Source of the DNA: Candidatus Dichloromethanomonas elyunquensis
GTDB taxonomy: Bacteria; Bacillota; Desulfitobacteriia; Desulfitobacteriales; Syntrophobotulaceae
DNA length: 64,000 nt
Reading direction: 5' to 3'
NCBI GenBank assembly: GCA_001515265.1
Contig: LNDB01000005.1
Location: 62,001-126,000 of the forward strand
Positions 10,035 through 19,249 of this stretch are shown here, piece by piece. The first letter of the stretch is position 1, and every line of letters starts with the position of its first letter. The notes under the pieces were generated by a model. It was not told the origin of the DNA. It made no database searches and saw nothing but the letters and a program-made list of their open reading frames with translations. The position numbers and the translations under genes were made by a program.

Positions 10035-10358
10035 TCATGTTCCTCCCTTACTTTTTCCTTTTTGGCTTTATCTGACAGATGATATTCACGGGCATCTCGT
10101 TTTTTTTGTATTCAGGATCCGTCCGACAATGATTTTTACATAAGTAATATTCCCAATTTTTTAGTTGCCTATTTCTTTTCCTTTAGCTGCTTTCTATCTT
10201 GGATTCGTCTTCATTATAGCTCTATTCAGCCTAAAATAGGCATAAAAAAAAATATCAAATCCATAAGAATATGATAAATAAAACAGTGGAATCCATAAAG
10301 ATTTTATAAAGATTGGATAGTCTAGAATCATTTATTCTTCTAAATCAAAACTGCTGTT
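10035..10358 (-). other. Intergenic leader and control region of the kdp operon
   Basis: No gene seen. The minus strand holds a TATAAT box at 10218-10213 with the palindrome GCCTATTTTAGGC (10229-10241) where the -35 should be, and AATCTTTAT-like direct repeats near 10295-10314. These resemble an activator-dependent promoter, with KdpE the obvious candidate, but no experimental KdpE site from this group was available to compare. No ydaO-type c-di-AMP riboswitch was seen. Confidence 0.4.
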
Positions 10359-10550
10359 TTAGTTTCCTTTTTGAAATTGTAATGCTCCCATAGGGCAAAA
10401 TTTTACACATTTTAGGCATTCAGTGCATTTTATTGGATGTACTTGTGGTGCCTTATAACCTTGTTGAATCAAAGCACCCACAGGACATACCTGTACCGAA
10501 GGACATGGGTGGTTTTGCGGACATCTCTTTACATCAACCGTAATTGCCAT
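10359..10550 (-). CDS. Small ferredoxin-like 4Fe-4S protein
   Basis: 63 residues from the ATG at 10550 (GGGAGGAATTAC upstream; the longer frame lacks a site). The C-terminal half has CTECLKCVKFCP, a complete CX2CX2CX3CP cluster motif. The N-terminal half has CPQNHPCPSVQVCP, an irregular Cys set that may bind a second or altered cluster. Probably a soluble electron carrier; partner unknown. A 12-bp palindrome of CsoR-operator type lies between the gene and its promoter region, suggesting control by a copper- or persulfide-sensing CsoR/CstR protein not in this window. Confidence 0.75.
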   Translation of the reverse strand: MAITVDVKRCPQNHPCPSVQVCPVGALIQQGYKAPQVHPIKCTECLKCVKFCPMGALQFQKGN

Positions 10551-10569
10551 TGTAATTCCTCCCAATACG

Positions 10570-10596
10570 TTATTATACCCCACAGGGGTATAATAA
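10570..10596. promoter_or_regulatory. CsoR/CstR-like operator palindrome
   Basis: Perfect inverted repeat: arms TTATTATACCCC and GGGGTATAATAA around ACA. The core ATACCCC-N3-GGGGTAT matches the general pattern of CsoR-family operators. It overlaps a TATAAT box 20 nt from the ferredoxin start. The regulator is inferred. Confidence 0.55.
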
Positions 10597-10714
10597 CACT
10601 ATTCAAGTATAATTACAACCGCTTAAATACAAATTTTTAGAAAGATTTAAACGATAAACCTGTTATTAAGTTATCGGGTATTTCGTTAACGCGATCTTAT
10701 CTAAATGAAATATT

Positions 10715-11086
10715 TCATGTCCTTGCGGCGTGTGGCTCATTGCAGCTACTCTCATCACTAATATTCTTTTTATTTAACCATACTTTGAGGTTTTCCATAT
10801 CCTTCTGGTATAATTCTATACTTCTTAAGTTTTCTAAAATTAGACTGTCAATGAATTTCATTTTTTCATCTTTATCCATAGAATAATAAGCCCACTGAGC
10901 GTATTTCCGGTCTTTTACAAGCCTTGCATTTTTCATATAGATCAAATGTCTGGATGCTTTGGTCTGAGATATTTGCAATGTTTCCATGATATCACAAACA
11001 CAAAGTTCTTTTTCGTATAAAAGGTTTAGAATTCTTAAACGTGTCTGGTCTGAAAGTACTTTTAATACGTCGAGCAGCTTATCCAT
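10715..11086 (-). CDS. ArsR/SmtB-family transcriptional repressor
   Basis: 123 residues, winged helix at about 10-75: VLSDQTRLRILNLLYEKELCVCDIMETLQISQTKASRHLIYMKNARLV. The pair ELCVCDI is the As(III)/Sb(III)-binding CxC of ArsR proteins, so an arsenite or related thiophilic signal is likely. No ars transport gene lies nearby, so the target is unknown. A/T-rich symmetrical sequence upstream (11100-11150) may be its operator. Confidence 0.8.
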   Translation of the reverse strand: MDKLLDVLKVLSDQTRLRILNLLYEKELCVCDIMETLQISQTKASRHLIYMKNARLVKDRKYAQWAYYSMDKDEKMKFIDSLILENLRSIELYQKDMENLKVWLNKKNISDESSCNEPHAART

Positions 11087-11286
11087 ATACTCACCTCTAT
11101 TGAAATAAATACTTATATTAACCTAAACGAATATAATAATATTATATCCCTGCCATGATAAAAACTAAACAATTTTTTAATGAAAAAGAGGTTGATGTAT
11201 CCCTGTACCAACCCCTAGAAAAAACGATTTTCAACATGATAAAACCATTTTTCAAGATACCTAATTATGATGTTCCTTCTTCTCGC

Positions 11287-13110
11287 CTACTCCACCGTCA
11301 CGCTCTTGGCCAGGTTCCTTGGTTTATCTACGTCATTCCCTCTTGCCATGGATACATAGTAGGAAAGAAGCTGAAGGGGAATGACCGTCAGGATCGGGGC
11401 CAGTTCGTTCACGGTTTCAGGCAGGTAGAACACTTCGTCCACGGACCTGTCGAAGTTATGGTTGCCCTCAAAGGTAAACCCGATAACTTTGGCATCCCTA
11501 GCTTTAACCTCAATAACATTAGACAGGGTTTTTTCATAGAGATCCCTTTGCGTGGCCAGCGCGATAACCGGTGTCTCACTGGTGATCAGCGCAAGTGTTC
11601 CGTGTTTTAACTCTCCGGCTGCATAGGCCTCAGCATGGATGTAGGAAATCTCTTTAAGCTTAAGGGAGCCTTCCTGGGCTACACCCCAGTCCAGTCCTCG
11701 TCCGATAAAAAAAGTACTGTACACTTCGGTGAAAAGTTCTGATATCTCTTTAATCCGATAAGCCTGTTTTAAGATTTCTTCAGCTTTCTCCGGCAGCTTT
11801 TTCAGTTCGGAGATAATCTCTGTAATCCACTCCTGTGGCATGGTTCCTTTGGCTTGAGTAAGATATAAGGCTAACAGGACCATTCCTTCAATCTGGGTAG
11901 TGTATGCTTTGGTGGAAGCTACCGCGATCTCCGGTCCAGCCCAGGTATGAATCACGTCATGGGCTTCTCTGGCTACCGAACTTCCTACGACATTGGTAAT
12001 GGCGATAACCCTGGCGCCATTCTTCTTAGATTCCCGAAGAGCGGCAAGGGTGTCCGCTGTTTCGCCTGATTGGCTAATGACCACCACCAGCGTTTTGTCA
12101 TCTATGAGCGGGGCTCTGTACCGGAATTCGGAAGCGATATCCACTTCCACCGGGATCTTGGCCCAACGTTCAATAAGGCTGCGTCCGATCAGGCCCGCGT
12201 GGTAAGCTGTCCCGCAGGCTACAATAGCGACTTTATTGAAGGAGGCCACTTCACTGGGGGAAAGGTCCACCTCCTGGAGGATTACCTGATCATTGCCCAG
12301 TCTGCCCGCTAGCGTGTCTCTTAGCGCCTTAGGCTGTTCAAATATTTCTTTAAGCATAAAATGCTCGTAGCCGCCTTTTTCAGCCGCAACAGAATCCCAG
12401 GTTACTTCAAATATGATTTTTTCCCGTGTGTTGCCGTCAAAATCAGAGAATTTAACTCCATTTTCGGTAACCGTAACCATTTCTCCGTCTTCCATGATAT
12501 ACGTATCCCGGGTGTATTTAAGAACTGCCGGGATATCACTGGCAATAAAGTATTCATCTTCCCCAATACCGATGATCATAGGACTGTCCTTACGGGCGGC
12601 AACCAGCATATCCGGATGTTTATAACTTAAGACTACTGCAGCATAAGATCCTGTGACTCTGGACAGAGTTCTGCGGACAGCCGCTTCAAGGTCCCCTTCA
12701 TAGTAATGTTCTACCAAGTGGGCAAGAACCTCTGTATCTGTTTGTGAGCGGAAAATATGTCCTTCCCCAGTTAACCATTCTCTTATTTCCAAGTAATTTT
12801 CAATAATTCCATTATGGACAACTGCAAAATCCCCGTGACAATCCATATGGGGATGGGCATTGATATCGGAAGGTCTCCCATGAGTAGCCCAGCGGGTGTG
12901 TCCAATACCTACGGTTGATTTAAAAGTCCGAAAGGCAATTTTTTCTTCGAGAACAGCCAATTTCCCCATACTTTTGGCTATCCTAATTCCGCCTTCTTCC
13001 AATATGGCAATACCAGAGGAGTCATATCCCCTGTATTCCAACTTCTTCAGTCCTTCTACCAGTACAGGTACTGCAGCCCTCTTTCCGATATATCCGACAA
13101 TACCACACAT
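11287..13110 (-). CDS. glmS: Glutamine-fructose-6-phosphate aminotransferase (isomerising)
   Basis: 607 residues. Cys2 after Met (MCGIVGYIGKR) is the glutaminase nucleophile; HTRWATHG and the two SIS domains (ACGTAYHAG, SQSGETADTLAALR, STKAYTTQ) follow, ending DKPRNLAKSVTVE. It makes glucosamine-6-phosphate from fructose-6-phosphate and glutamine, the first step to UDP-GlcNAc. Preceded by a glmS ribozyme, as in other Firmicutes, so its mRNA should be cleaved when GlcN6P is high. glmM, the next enzyme, lies just upstream on the same strand. Confidence 0.96.
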   Translation of the reverse strand: MCGIVGYIGKRAAVPVLVEGLKKLEYRGYDSSGIAILEEGGIRIAKSMGKLAVLEEKIAFRTFKSTVGIGHTRWATHGRPSDINAHPHMDCHGDFAVVHNGIIENYLEIREWLTGEGHIFRSQTDTEVLAHLVEHYYEGDLEAAVRRTLSRVTGSYAAVVLSYKHPDMLVAARKDSPMIIGIGEDEYFIASDIPAVLKYTRDTYIMEDGEMVTVTENGVKFSDFDGNTREKIIFEVTWDSVAAEKGGYEHFMLKEIFEQPKALRDTLAGRLGNDQVILQEVDLSPSEVASFNKVAIVACGTAYHAGLIGRSLIERWAKIPVEVDIASEFRYRAPLIDDKTLVVVISQSGETADTLAALRESKKNGARVIAITNVVGSSVAREAHDVIHTWAGPEIAVASTKAYTTQIEGMVLLALYLTQAKGTMPQEWITEIISELKKLPEKAEEILKQAYRIKEISELFTEVYSTFFIGRGLDWGVAQEGSLKLKEISYIHAEAYAAGELKHGTLALITSETPVIALATQRDLYEKTLSNVIEVKARDAKVIGFTFEGNHNFDRSVDEVFYLPETVNELAPILTVIPLQLLSYYVSMARGNDVDKPRNLAKSVTVE

Positions 13111-13150
13111 TTCTTTTTTCTCCTCTCAAACCCTGTAAACTACAAAAAAC

Positions 13151-13240
13151 GCGGCATTCGTCCATCCCGTGAAGGCTAACAAAAGCCTTCACGCATCACC
13201 GCTTCTTGCCATCCATGGCACCGCGGCATTCGGTCCATCC
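13151..13240. repeat. Candidate dispersed intergenic repeat inserted before glmS
   Basis: Direct copies GCGGCATTCGTCCATCC (13151-13167) and GCGGCATTCGGTCCATCC (13223-13240) flank a 10-bp stem hairpin (13168-13193) and the small palindromes TGCCATCCATGGCA and GTCCATCCATGGAC. The block differs in composition from the neighbouring AT-rich DNA. I infer a REP/MITE-like element; copies elsewhere in the genome would be needed to confirm. Confidence 0.45.
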
Positions 13241-13249
13241 ATGGACATC

Positions 13250-13274
13250 AAAAATAGCCGTCTAAGACGGCTAT
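13250..13274 (-). terminator. Terminator between the glmS ribozyme and glmS
   Basis: Perfect 9-bp stem ATAGCCGTC / GACGGCTAT, loop TTA, then TTTTTG on the minus strand. It would stop transcripts that have passed the ribozyme but not reached glmS. Confidence 0.65.
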
Positions 13275-13327
13275 GGACAGGGACAACATCAACCAAGGGG
13301 TCTTGGACAAGACAAAGAACCCCTTTC

Positions 13328-13464
13328 TTGTGTGATCTGCTCTTTGTACAGGAAATTACTTCCCTGTTTTGCAGCAGATCTTACGATGACAAGCCACCGA
13401 GAGGCACCCGCCGAAAAATTCGATAAACCTCTACCTCGTCAACCTACAAATAGGTTCTGGCGCT
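13328..13464 (-). ncRNA. glmS ribozyme (GlcN6P-activated self-cleaving riboswitch)
   Basis: The minus strand reads AGCGCCAGAAC, then GTTGACGAGG, GAGGTTTATCGAA, TTTCGGCGGGTGCCTC and GCAGATCACA, the conserved glmS ribozyme pieces in order. P4 is formed by GATCTGCT/AGCAGATC. Self-cleavage is expected between A13464 and G13463, using glucosamine-6-phosphate as cofactor. The product GlmS is encoded about 220 nt downstream, further away than usual because of a repeat and terminator in between. Confidence 0.93.
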
Positions 13465-13465
13465 G

Positions 13466-13754
13466 GAATTGGACCATACCGACTCAAGATAAAGCAATAT
13501 TCAATTATCATGAATATTTTTAGGCAACCACCTCTTAAATCATGTCATTTTCAGTTTCATTTACCTACAAATAATATATTATTCGTATATGATTCATAGA
13601 CCTCTCCATTATAATCCAGTCGCCAGAATTGGTATAGTCTTTTTTTAGAGATAAAGTTATCCAATTATGTAATCTTTTGCAATTATAACGGAGAACTACA
13701 AAACAATACTAATATATGGATTTTTACAATAAAAGTACCACCGGTGATATTTTT
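13466..13754 (-). other. AT-rich promoter region upstream of the glmS ribozyme
   Basis: No gene. Several TATAAT-like boxes on the minus strand (for example around 13609-13614) could start the glmS transcript. Nothing else recognised. Confidence 0.4.
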
Positions 13755-15086
13755 TTATTGTACTGCATTAACAACTTCAACGACTTCCTGCGCAAGTCTT
13801 GTAAGCTCTTCCTGATCCGGCCCTTCCACCATAACCCGGATAAGCGGTTCCGTACCGGAAGGTCGGACAAGAATCCTTCCATCTTCCCCCAATAATTGCT
13901 GTATACCCTGAATTTTAGAATTTACTTTGGGGTCATTCAAGACTTTATCTTTATTAGTTACACGCGTATTAATGAGAACTTGCGGGAACCGGTGCATCTG
14001 CGCTGCCAATGCCGACAATTTTGTTTTCTTTTCTTTCAGGACAGCCAATAACTGGAGTCCGGACAACAGGCCATCCCCCGTTGTATTATGTTCCAAGAAA
14101 ATAATATGTCCGGATTGTTCTCCTCCCAGGACAGCACCCGTCTCCAGGAGCTTTTCCATGACGTAGCGGTCACCGACTTTAGTTTCGAAGACTTTGATTC
14201 CGGCGCCCCTGAGCGCTTTATGCAGTCCCATATTGCTCATTACAGTCACAGTTACGGCATCCTGAATAAGCTTGTCCTTTTCCTTGAGGGCTAACGCACA
14301 AATCACCATGATGAAATCTCCATCAATGATATTCCCGTTTTCATCTACAGCTATAATCCTGTCGGCATCCCCGTCACAAGCCAGACCCATATCTGCTCCG
14401 TATTCGAGTACGGCTCTAGCCAGGGCATCAGGATAAGTGGACCCGCAGTGAACATTAATGTTGATCCCGTCCGGCTGATTGAACAAAGGAATGACCTGAG
14501 CACCAAGTTCAGATAAGACTTTGGGACCTACCTCTGAAGCTGCCCCGTTAGCACAATCCAATACGATTTTCATTCCGTCCAAAGTCATAGCTGTATTTTT
14601 TAAGAATTGAGCGTAGTCTTCCACCGCATTTTCCACTTCAATAATCCTGCCAATTCCACTGTCCGCCGGCAAATCCAGATCATCCAGAATCTTAACAGTG
14701 TCTTCGATTTGGTCTTCCAGTTCATCAGGGAGTTTGAACCCGGTTCCGGTAAAGAATTTGATCCCGTTATCCTGGTAAGGATTGTGGGAAGCAGAAATCA
14801 CAACCCCTGCGCTGGCACCCAACTTTCTCGTCAAATAAGCGATACCCGGGGTCGGCAAAACCCCTACTTTCAATACATCTGCGCCCATGGAACAAATCCC
14901 GGCTGTCAAGGCAGCTTCGAGCATATCCCCGGAGATCCGGGTATCTTTTCCAATCACAATCTTTGCTTTTCTCTGGCTTTGGCCAAGGATATAAGCGCCT
15001 GCTTTACCCAACTGAAAAGCCAATTCCGGGGTAAGTTCCTTATTGGCTTCGCCCCTAACTCCATCTGTTCCGAATAATCTCGTCAC
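13755..15086 (-). CDS. glmM: Phosphoglucosamine mutase
   Basis: 443 residues. Active-site phosphoserine in [18 protein letters not shown] (about 95-112), metal loop CDGDADRI, sugar loop GGEQSGHII and phosphate-binding [15 protein letters not shown] are all present. It converts GlcN6P to GlcN1P. The neighbourhood cdaA-cdaR-(flavoprotein)-glmM is the classic Firmicutes set; in other Firmicutes GlmM binds and inhibits CdaA, and the synteny is kept here. Confidence 0.96.
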   Translation of the reverse strand: MTRLFGTDGVRGEANKELTPELAFQLGKAGAYILGQSQRKAKIVIGKDTRISGDMLEAALTAGICSMGADVLKVGVLPTPGIAYLTRKLGASAGVVISASHNPYQDNGIKFFTGTGFKLPDELEDQIEDTVKILDDLDLPADSGIGRIIEVENAVEDYAQFLKNTAMTLDGMKIVLDCANGAASEVGPKVLSELGAQVIPLFNQPDGININVHCGSTYPDALARAVLEYGADMGLACDGDADRIIAVDENGNIIDGDFIMVICALALKEKDKLIQDAVTVTVMSNMGLHKALRGAGIKVFETKVGDRYVMEKLLETGAVLGGEQSGHIIFLEHNTTGDGLLSGLQLLAVLKEKKTKLSALAAQMHRFPQVLINTRVTNKDKVLNDPKVNSKIQGIQQLLGEDGRILVRPSGTEPLIRVMVEGPDQEELTRLAQEVVEVVNAVQ

Positions 15087-15132
15087 GAATTTTCTCTCCC
15101 TTTTCTAAGTTTCTAATATAACTTCATATTTT

Positions 15133-16752
15133 TTATTCTACAGGTGCATATTGCATCATGAGTTTCTCCGCTGCCTTTAAACCGTCCACTGCGGAGCTGG
15201 TTATACCTCCCGCATAACCAGCTCCTTCCCCTGCGGGAAAGAGTCCTCTAAGATTCACCGATTGTCCTGTCTCATCCCTTAAAATCCTGACAGGAGCGCT
15301 TGTTCTGGATTCAATTCCTGTCAGGGCTGCTTCTTTTCCGGCAAATCCTTTTATCTTTTGGTCAAAAGACTGCAATGCTCTTTCCAAAACCTCACCGATT
15401 TCAGGCGGAAGAATGGTATGCAATTCAACAGGAGTATATCCGGGTAAATAAGTAGGAATCAGTCCAAAATCCCGCGTAACTTTTCTGTCCAAGAAATCCT
15501 GAACAGTTTGCGCAGGGACATGATAGTTCTGCCCTCCGGCAAGATAAGATTTTTTCTCCCAGATACGCTGGAATTCCATCCCCGCCAGCGGATCATTAGA
15601 GGGAAAGTCATCCGTCCTAACGGCAACCACGATCGCACTGTTAGAGAAACCGCTGTCCCGGGCAAAATAACTCATCCCGTTGGTCACTACCCCTCCGTCC
15701 TCAGATGAAGAGGCAATAACCAGACCTCCCGGACACATGCAGAATGAATAGGCCCCACGTCCCGTTATTTCATCCTTATATGTCAATTGATAATCTGCCG
15801 GTCCGAGTTTAGGGTGATATGGGACACCATACTGTACTGTATTAACGATCTCCTGGGAATGTTCTACACGCAAGCCTATGGCAAAGGGTTTCGGCTCAAG
15901 GACAACCCCCAGGTTTTTCAAAAAATGATACACTTCCCGGGCGCTGTGTCCTACAGCGAGGATGGCTGTTTCTGCTGGGATCATCTCCCGGCAGTTAATT
16001 TCCAGGGCCTCCAACGTTCCTTGTTTTATTTGAAAACCTGTTACCTTTGTTCGGAAGAGGACCTCTCCGCCCAGGCACTCAATCCTGTTCCTCATATTGG
16101 AAACAACTTTTTTAAGAGTATCTGTTCCGATGTGAGGTTTTGCAACATATAAAATCTCCGGACCGGCTCCGAATTCAACAAATTTCTCCAGAACTTTCCT
16201 TACCCGAACATCATCTATCCGGGTAGTGAGTTTGCCGTCAGAAAAAGTTCCTGCCCCTCCTTCCCCAAACTGGACATTAGATTCTGTATCCAACTCCCCT
16301 GTCTCCCAAAAATGCTGTACTTTACGAACACGGTTTTCTACCTTGTCCCCTCTCTCCAGGACAAGAGGCCTGTAGCCTTTCTCGGCAAGAGCTAAGGCCG
16401 CAAAATAACCTGCCGGGCCTGTTCCGATTACCACGGGTCTGGTAATCAGTCTCCTGTCCGGTTTATTGGGCAGACAATATCCTTTCACAGGAAACTTCTC
16501 TCTCAATTGTGGAAAAAGCGATCTTGCCTTTCTTATCTGTTTTAGAGGGATGTCTAAGGTAAATTCTACGGTATAGACAAAAAAAATGTCCGGTTTTTTG
16601 CGGGCATCCACTGAACGCTTCACAATCCGCCAGTTCATCAGGCTTTCCGCAGAGATTTTCATCCTGGCAGCCAAATGATGAGGCAGTTGAGCCTCATCAG
16701 AGTCTACAGGCATTTTAATATCTGACCAAATAAGATTCACCAATGTTCTCAC
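15133..16752 (-). CDS. FAD-dependent oxidoreductase of unknown substrate
   Basis: 539 residues. An N-terminal 90-residue domain with no clear motif is followed by the dinucleotide fold VVIGTGPAGYFAALALAEKGYRPLVLERG (about 105-135), the conserved GEGGAGTFSDGKLTTR block, and a C-terminal FAD segment FPAGEGAGYAGGITSSAVDGLKAAE. This is the conserved family annotated as NAD(P)/FAD-dependent 'dehydrogenase' found next to glmM in many Clostridia. Its reaction is not established. Inserted between cdaR and glmM, likely co-transcribed. Confidence 0.8.
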   Translation of the reverse strand: MRTLVNLIWSDIKMPVDSDEAQLPHHLAARMKISAESLMNWRIVKRSVDARKKPDIFFVYTVEFTLDIPLKQIRKARSLFPQLREKFPVKGYCLPNKPDRRLITRPVVIGTGPAGYFAALALAEKGYRPLVLERGDKVENRVRKVQHFWETGELDTESNVQFGEGGAGTFSDGKLTTRIDDVRVRKVLEKFVEFGAGPEILYVAKPHIGTDTLKKVVSNMRNRIECLGGEVLFRTKVTGFQIKQGTLEALEINCREMIPAETAILAVGHSAREVYHFLKNLGVVLEPKPFAIGLRVEHSQEIVNTVQYGVPYHPKLGPADYQLTYKDEITGRGAYSFCMCPGGLVIASSSEDGGVVTNGMSYFARDSGFSNSAIVVAVRTDDFPSNDPLAGMEFQRIWEKKSYLAGGQNYHVPAQTVQDFLDRKVTRDFGLIPTYLPGYTPVELHTILPPEIGEVLERALQSFDQKIKGFAGKEAALTGIESRTSAPVRILRDETGQSVNLRGLFPAGEGAGYAGGITSSAVDGLKAAEKLMMQYAPVE

Positions 16753-16763
16753 CTGCTACGATA

Positions 16764-17984
16764 TTAAGAAGCTTTTAATACAAGGTTTACTTTCGGAACC
16801 TTGACCATAGTTACCCCTGACGGTACTTTCCATAAAACGGCAAGATCCTGGTATGTTCCAACTTGCATCTCTGCTGCATCTACCCAGGCAGAAACATCAC
16901 CCGGTTTGATAGCATCCAGGATATCAGGATATCCGCTGACTGTGATATCAACCGCCGGGACAGCCTCTGCCGTCAGGCCCTGAGGGACATTTTTGATCTC
17001 AACAGGTATGGCTTTTAACGTACGGCTTGCAAGACTTGGGCCAATATATGCCATCACACTAAACTTGGTCCCCTCCGCGAAAGATATTCCGGCCGGCAGA
17101 CTCACGGCAGTTAAGGGGATATCAAAAACTTTATTGGCGCTAAGCCCGCTGATATCCACCGAACCCAGACTCACCGACTGGATTCCTTTTAAAGTTTGTT
17201 CATCACCTAATAATTCTACCTGGGAAGGAAGCGGTGAGATCATCCGTACATTCGTTCCCTCAGCTGGCGATCCTGTAGTTGAGACCCGAACGGGAACCGT
17301 TTTGCTTGCTGTACCTTGGGGATAGATGGGAACCACAACTTCAACCGTATCCGGAGAAGCATGCAGAGATTCCAGATTCGGATCAGGCGCAAATATTCCT
17401 TTTCCTGAAATATCTTTGAACGTTACCGGTCTGGCGACCCTTGCACTCTCTTTCATTCCTGTAACGCTTACTTCAACCGATACACTTTCCAATTTTTCCA
17501 AGATGGATGTCGGTCCCCTCACATTGACGACAGGCGGTGTAACAAGGGGTTGTTTTGCCACATATCCATCGGCAGGAGCACCGTCAATCTGTACAATAAC
17601 CGGTACGATTTTATCTTTTGCCGTATCCAGCCGGATAATAACATTGCTTGGGCTGATATCAACAATTTTAACACCTTCAGGAGCATCCATATGAACCTGA
17701 TAGGAATGTTCTCCTGCCTGAGCATCTTTCAAATCCACATAGGCAAACAAATCTTTGACGCTGATTCCTTCGTTATTGTTATCCAATTGAACAGAAATAG
17801 GCTGTATATTGGAAATAATCAATAAGTTGGATGGCTGATTATAGGTAACCAACGGCACATTCAGGGTTTGTTTACCAAATAGACCGGTTGTCTGGTTTTG
17901 ACTGACAATCCAGATCCACAAGATGATAGCCAAAACAAGCGAAACAACTTTATATCCCAGGTTCCTTCTCAACATATCACGCAT
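16764..17984 (-). CDS. cdaR: CdaR (YbbR), regulator of diadenylate cyclase
   Basis: 406 residues: one N-terminal membrane helix (YKVVSLVLAIILWIWIVSQN) and four YbbR repeats of about 80 residues outside the membrane, recognisable by the recurring pattern 'V.V.G....L..I..V...VDISG'. CdaR binds CdaA and tunes c-di-AMP synthesis. Start ATG lies 4 nt after the cdaA stop with GGAGGGG overlapping the cdaA end, indicating translational coupling. Confidence 0.92.
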   Translation of the reverse strand: MRDMLRRNLGYKVVSLVLAIILWIWIVSQNQTTGLFGKQTLNVPLVTYNQPSNLLIISNIQPISVQLDNNNEGISVKDLFAYVDLKDAQAGEHSYQVHMDAPEGVKIVDISPSNVIIRLDTAKDKIVPVIVQIDGAPADGYVAKQPLVTPPVVNVRGPTSILEKLESVSVEVSVTGMKESARVARPVTFKDISGKGIFAPDPNLESLHASPDTVEVVVPIYPQGTASKTVPVRVSTTGSPAEGTNVRMISPLPSQVELLGDEQTLKGIQSVSLGSVDISGLSANKVFDIPLTAVSLPAGISFAEGTKFSVMAYIGPSLASRTLKAIPVEIKNVPQGLTAEAVPAVDITVSGYPDILDAIKPGDVSAWVDAAEMQVGTYQDLAVLWKVPSGVTMVKVPKVNLVLKAS

Positions 17985-17987
17985 CGG

Positions 17988-18797
17988 CTATCCCCTCCTA
18001 AACGGGTTATATCCCGAAGCTTTTTCTACGAGAATCTGATTCTTCAGAAGATCACGCAGGCTTTTCTCATCCAGGAACCGAATCAGCCCACCGTTTTGAG
18101 CCGCAGAGATTACTCCGGTTTCCTCAGAAATAATCAGGATCAGGGCGTCCGATACTTCAGACAATCCTAGAGCGGCCCTGTGCCGTGTTCCAAGATCCTT
18201 TTGCAGCTTGTTATCTTGGGTAAGAGGCAGAAAACAACCTGCGGCCGCAACGCGGTCACCGCGAATGATCACGGCACCGTCATGCAAAGGGGACTTTGGA
18301 ATAAATATGTTGATCAGAAATTCGGAAGAGACTACACCGTCAATTTTTACACCTGTATCCACAAACTCCTGAATTCCTGTATTTTTTTCAATAACAATTA
18401 AAGCCCCGATTCTGCTTTGGGCTAAAACTTGGCTGCATTTGACCAGCTCTTCTATGAGTTTCTTTAATTCCTCCGTACCTGCCGTTGCCGGATGCATCGT
18501 AATAAATTTGCCTCTGCCAAGCTGTTCCAAAGCTCTTCGCAACTCAGGCTGAAAAACAACAGGCAAGGCTACCAGCAGCATTGCCCAGACTTTATCCAGT
18601 ATCCAGGCAAGCGTGGTTAAATTAAGCTGCCGTGAGAGGACAGATACGATGAGGAGGGTAAACAGTCCTTTCAGAAGTTGGACCGCCCTTGTCCCCTTAA
18701 TCAACATGAGGAGTTGATAAATAATGACCGCAACAATGGCAATGTCTAAGAAAACTTGCCAGTGAAAAGGTTTTATTTGTGCCAGAAAGTTTGCCAC
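17988..18797 (-). CDS. cdaA: Diadenylate cyclase CdaA
   Basis: 269 residues from the GTG at 18797 (GAGGGGTGAGACC upstream), a better site than the farther start. Three N-terminal membrane helices (about 10-75) and a DAC domain with the catalytic signatures SPLHDGAVIIRGD and GTRHRAALGLSE. It condenses two ATP to c-di-AMP, the second messenger for K+ and osmotic balance. Kdp genes 8-16 kb away are a plausible downstream target through KdpD, by inference from other Firmicutes. Confidence 0.95.
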   Translation of the reverse strand: MANFLAQIKPFHWQVFLDIAIVAVIIYQLLMLIKGTRAVQLLKGLFTLLIVSVLSRQLNLTTLAWILDKVWAMLLVALPVVFQPELRRALEQLGRGKFITMHPATAGTEELKKLIEELVKCSQVLAQSRIGALIVIEKNTGIQEFVDTGVKIDGVVSSEFLINIFIPKSPLHDGAVIIRGDRVAAAGCFLPLTQDNKLQKDLGTRHRAALGLSEVSDALILIISEETGVISAAQNGGLIRFLDEKSLRDLLKNQILVEKASGYNPFRRG

Positions 18798-18925
18798 GGT
18801 CTCACCCCTCTTAAAAAACAAAATCAATAGGTTATGATTCTACGGAAGATTTCAAATCCCTTGCCCGCTTAAGAAAAATCACTTAAAATTATCCCTATCA
18901 ATCATATGCAAGGAGCAATCAGTTT

Positions 18926-19249
18926 ATGGATATCAAAGATTGGCAAAATGAGGTAGACGGATGGATTTCTCAATTTGAAGAAGGATACTGGCAGCCCTCT
19001 TCCATGATGTTGAGATTGATTGAAGAAGTAGGGGAACTTGCCAGGGAAGTAAACCACCGCTACGGACAAAAACCAAAAAAGCCTACCGAACCGGAAGGAA
19101 ATCTTGCTCTGGAAATGGCCGATATCCTGTTTATTATTGTATGTATGGCTAATTCCCTCAACCTCGACCTAGATCAAGCTTTTCAAGATATGATGGAAAA
19201 ATACCGGCTGCGGGACAGTAACCGTTGGACCCGAAAGCTACCTGAATAA
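18926..19249 (+). CDS. MazG-like nucleotide pyrophosphohydrolase
   Basis: 107 residues with the all-alpha NTP-PPase metal motif: [10 protein letters not shown] (ExxE) and EMADILFII (ExxD). Resembles B. subtilis YpjD. Such enzymes remove pyrophosphate from non-canonical NTPs. GCAAGGAGCAATC precedes the ATG. It diverges from cdaA and converges on the DUF362 gene, whose 3' end it overlaps by 12 bp. Confidence 0.82.
   Translation: MDIKDWQNEVDGWISQFEEGYWQPSSMMLRLIEEVGELAREVNHRYGQKPKKPTEPEGNLALEMADILFIIVCMANSLNLDLDQAFQDMMEKYRLRDSNRWTRKLPE

Noticed and set aside
10035-10358. A ydaO-type c-di-AMP riboswitch before kdpF
   Set aside because: None of the conserved ydaO sequence blocks is present, only promoter-like AT-rich DNA.
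13169-13426. Plus-strand ORF of 85 codons opposite the glmS leader
   Set aside because: It runs across the repeat block, the terminator and the ribozyme on the opposite strand; no ribosome-binding site and biased composition come from the RNA elements.
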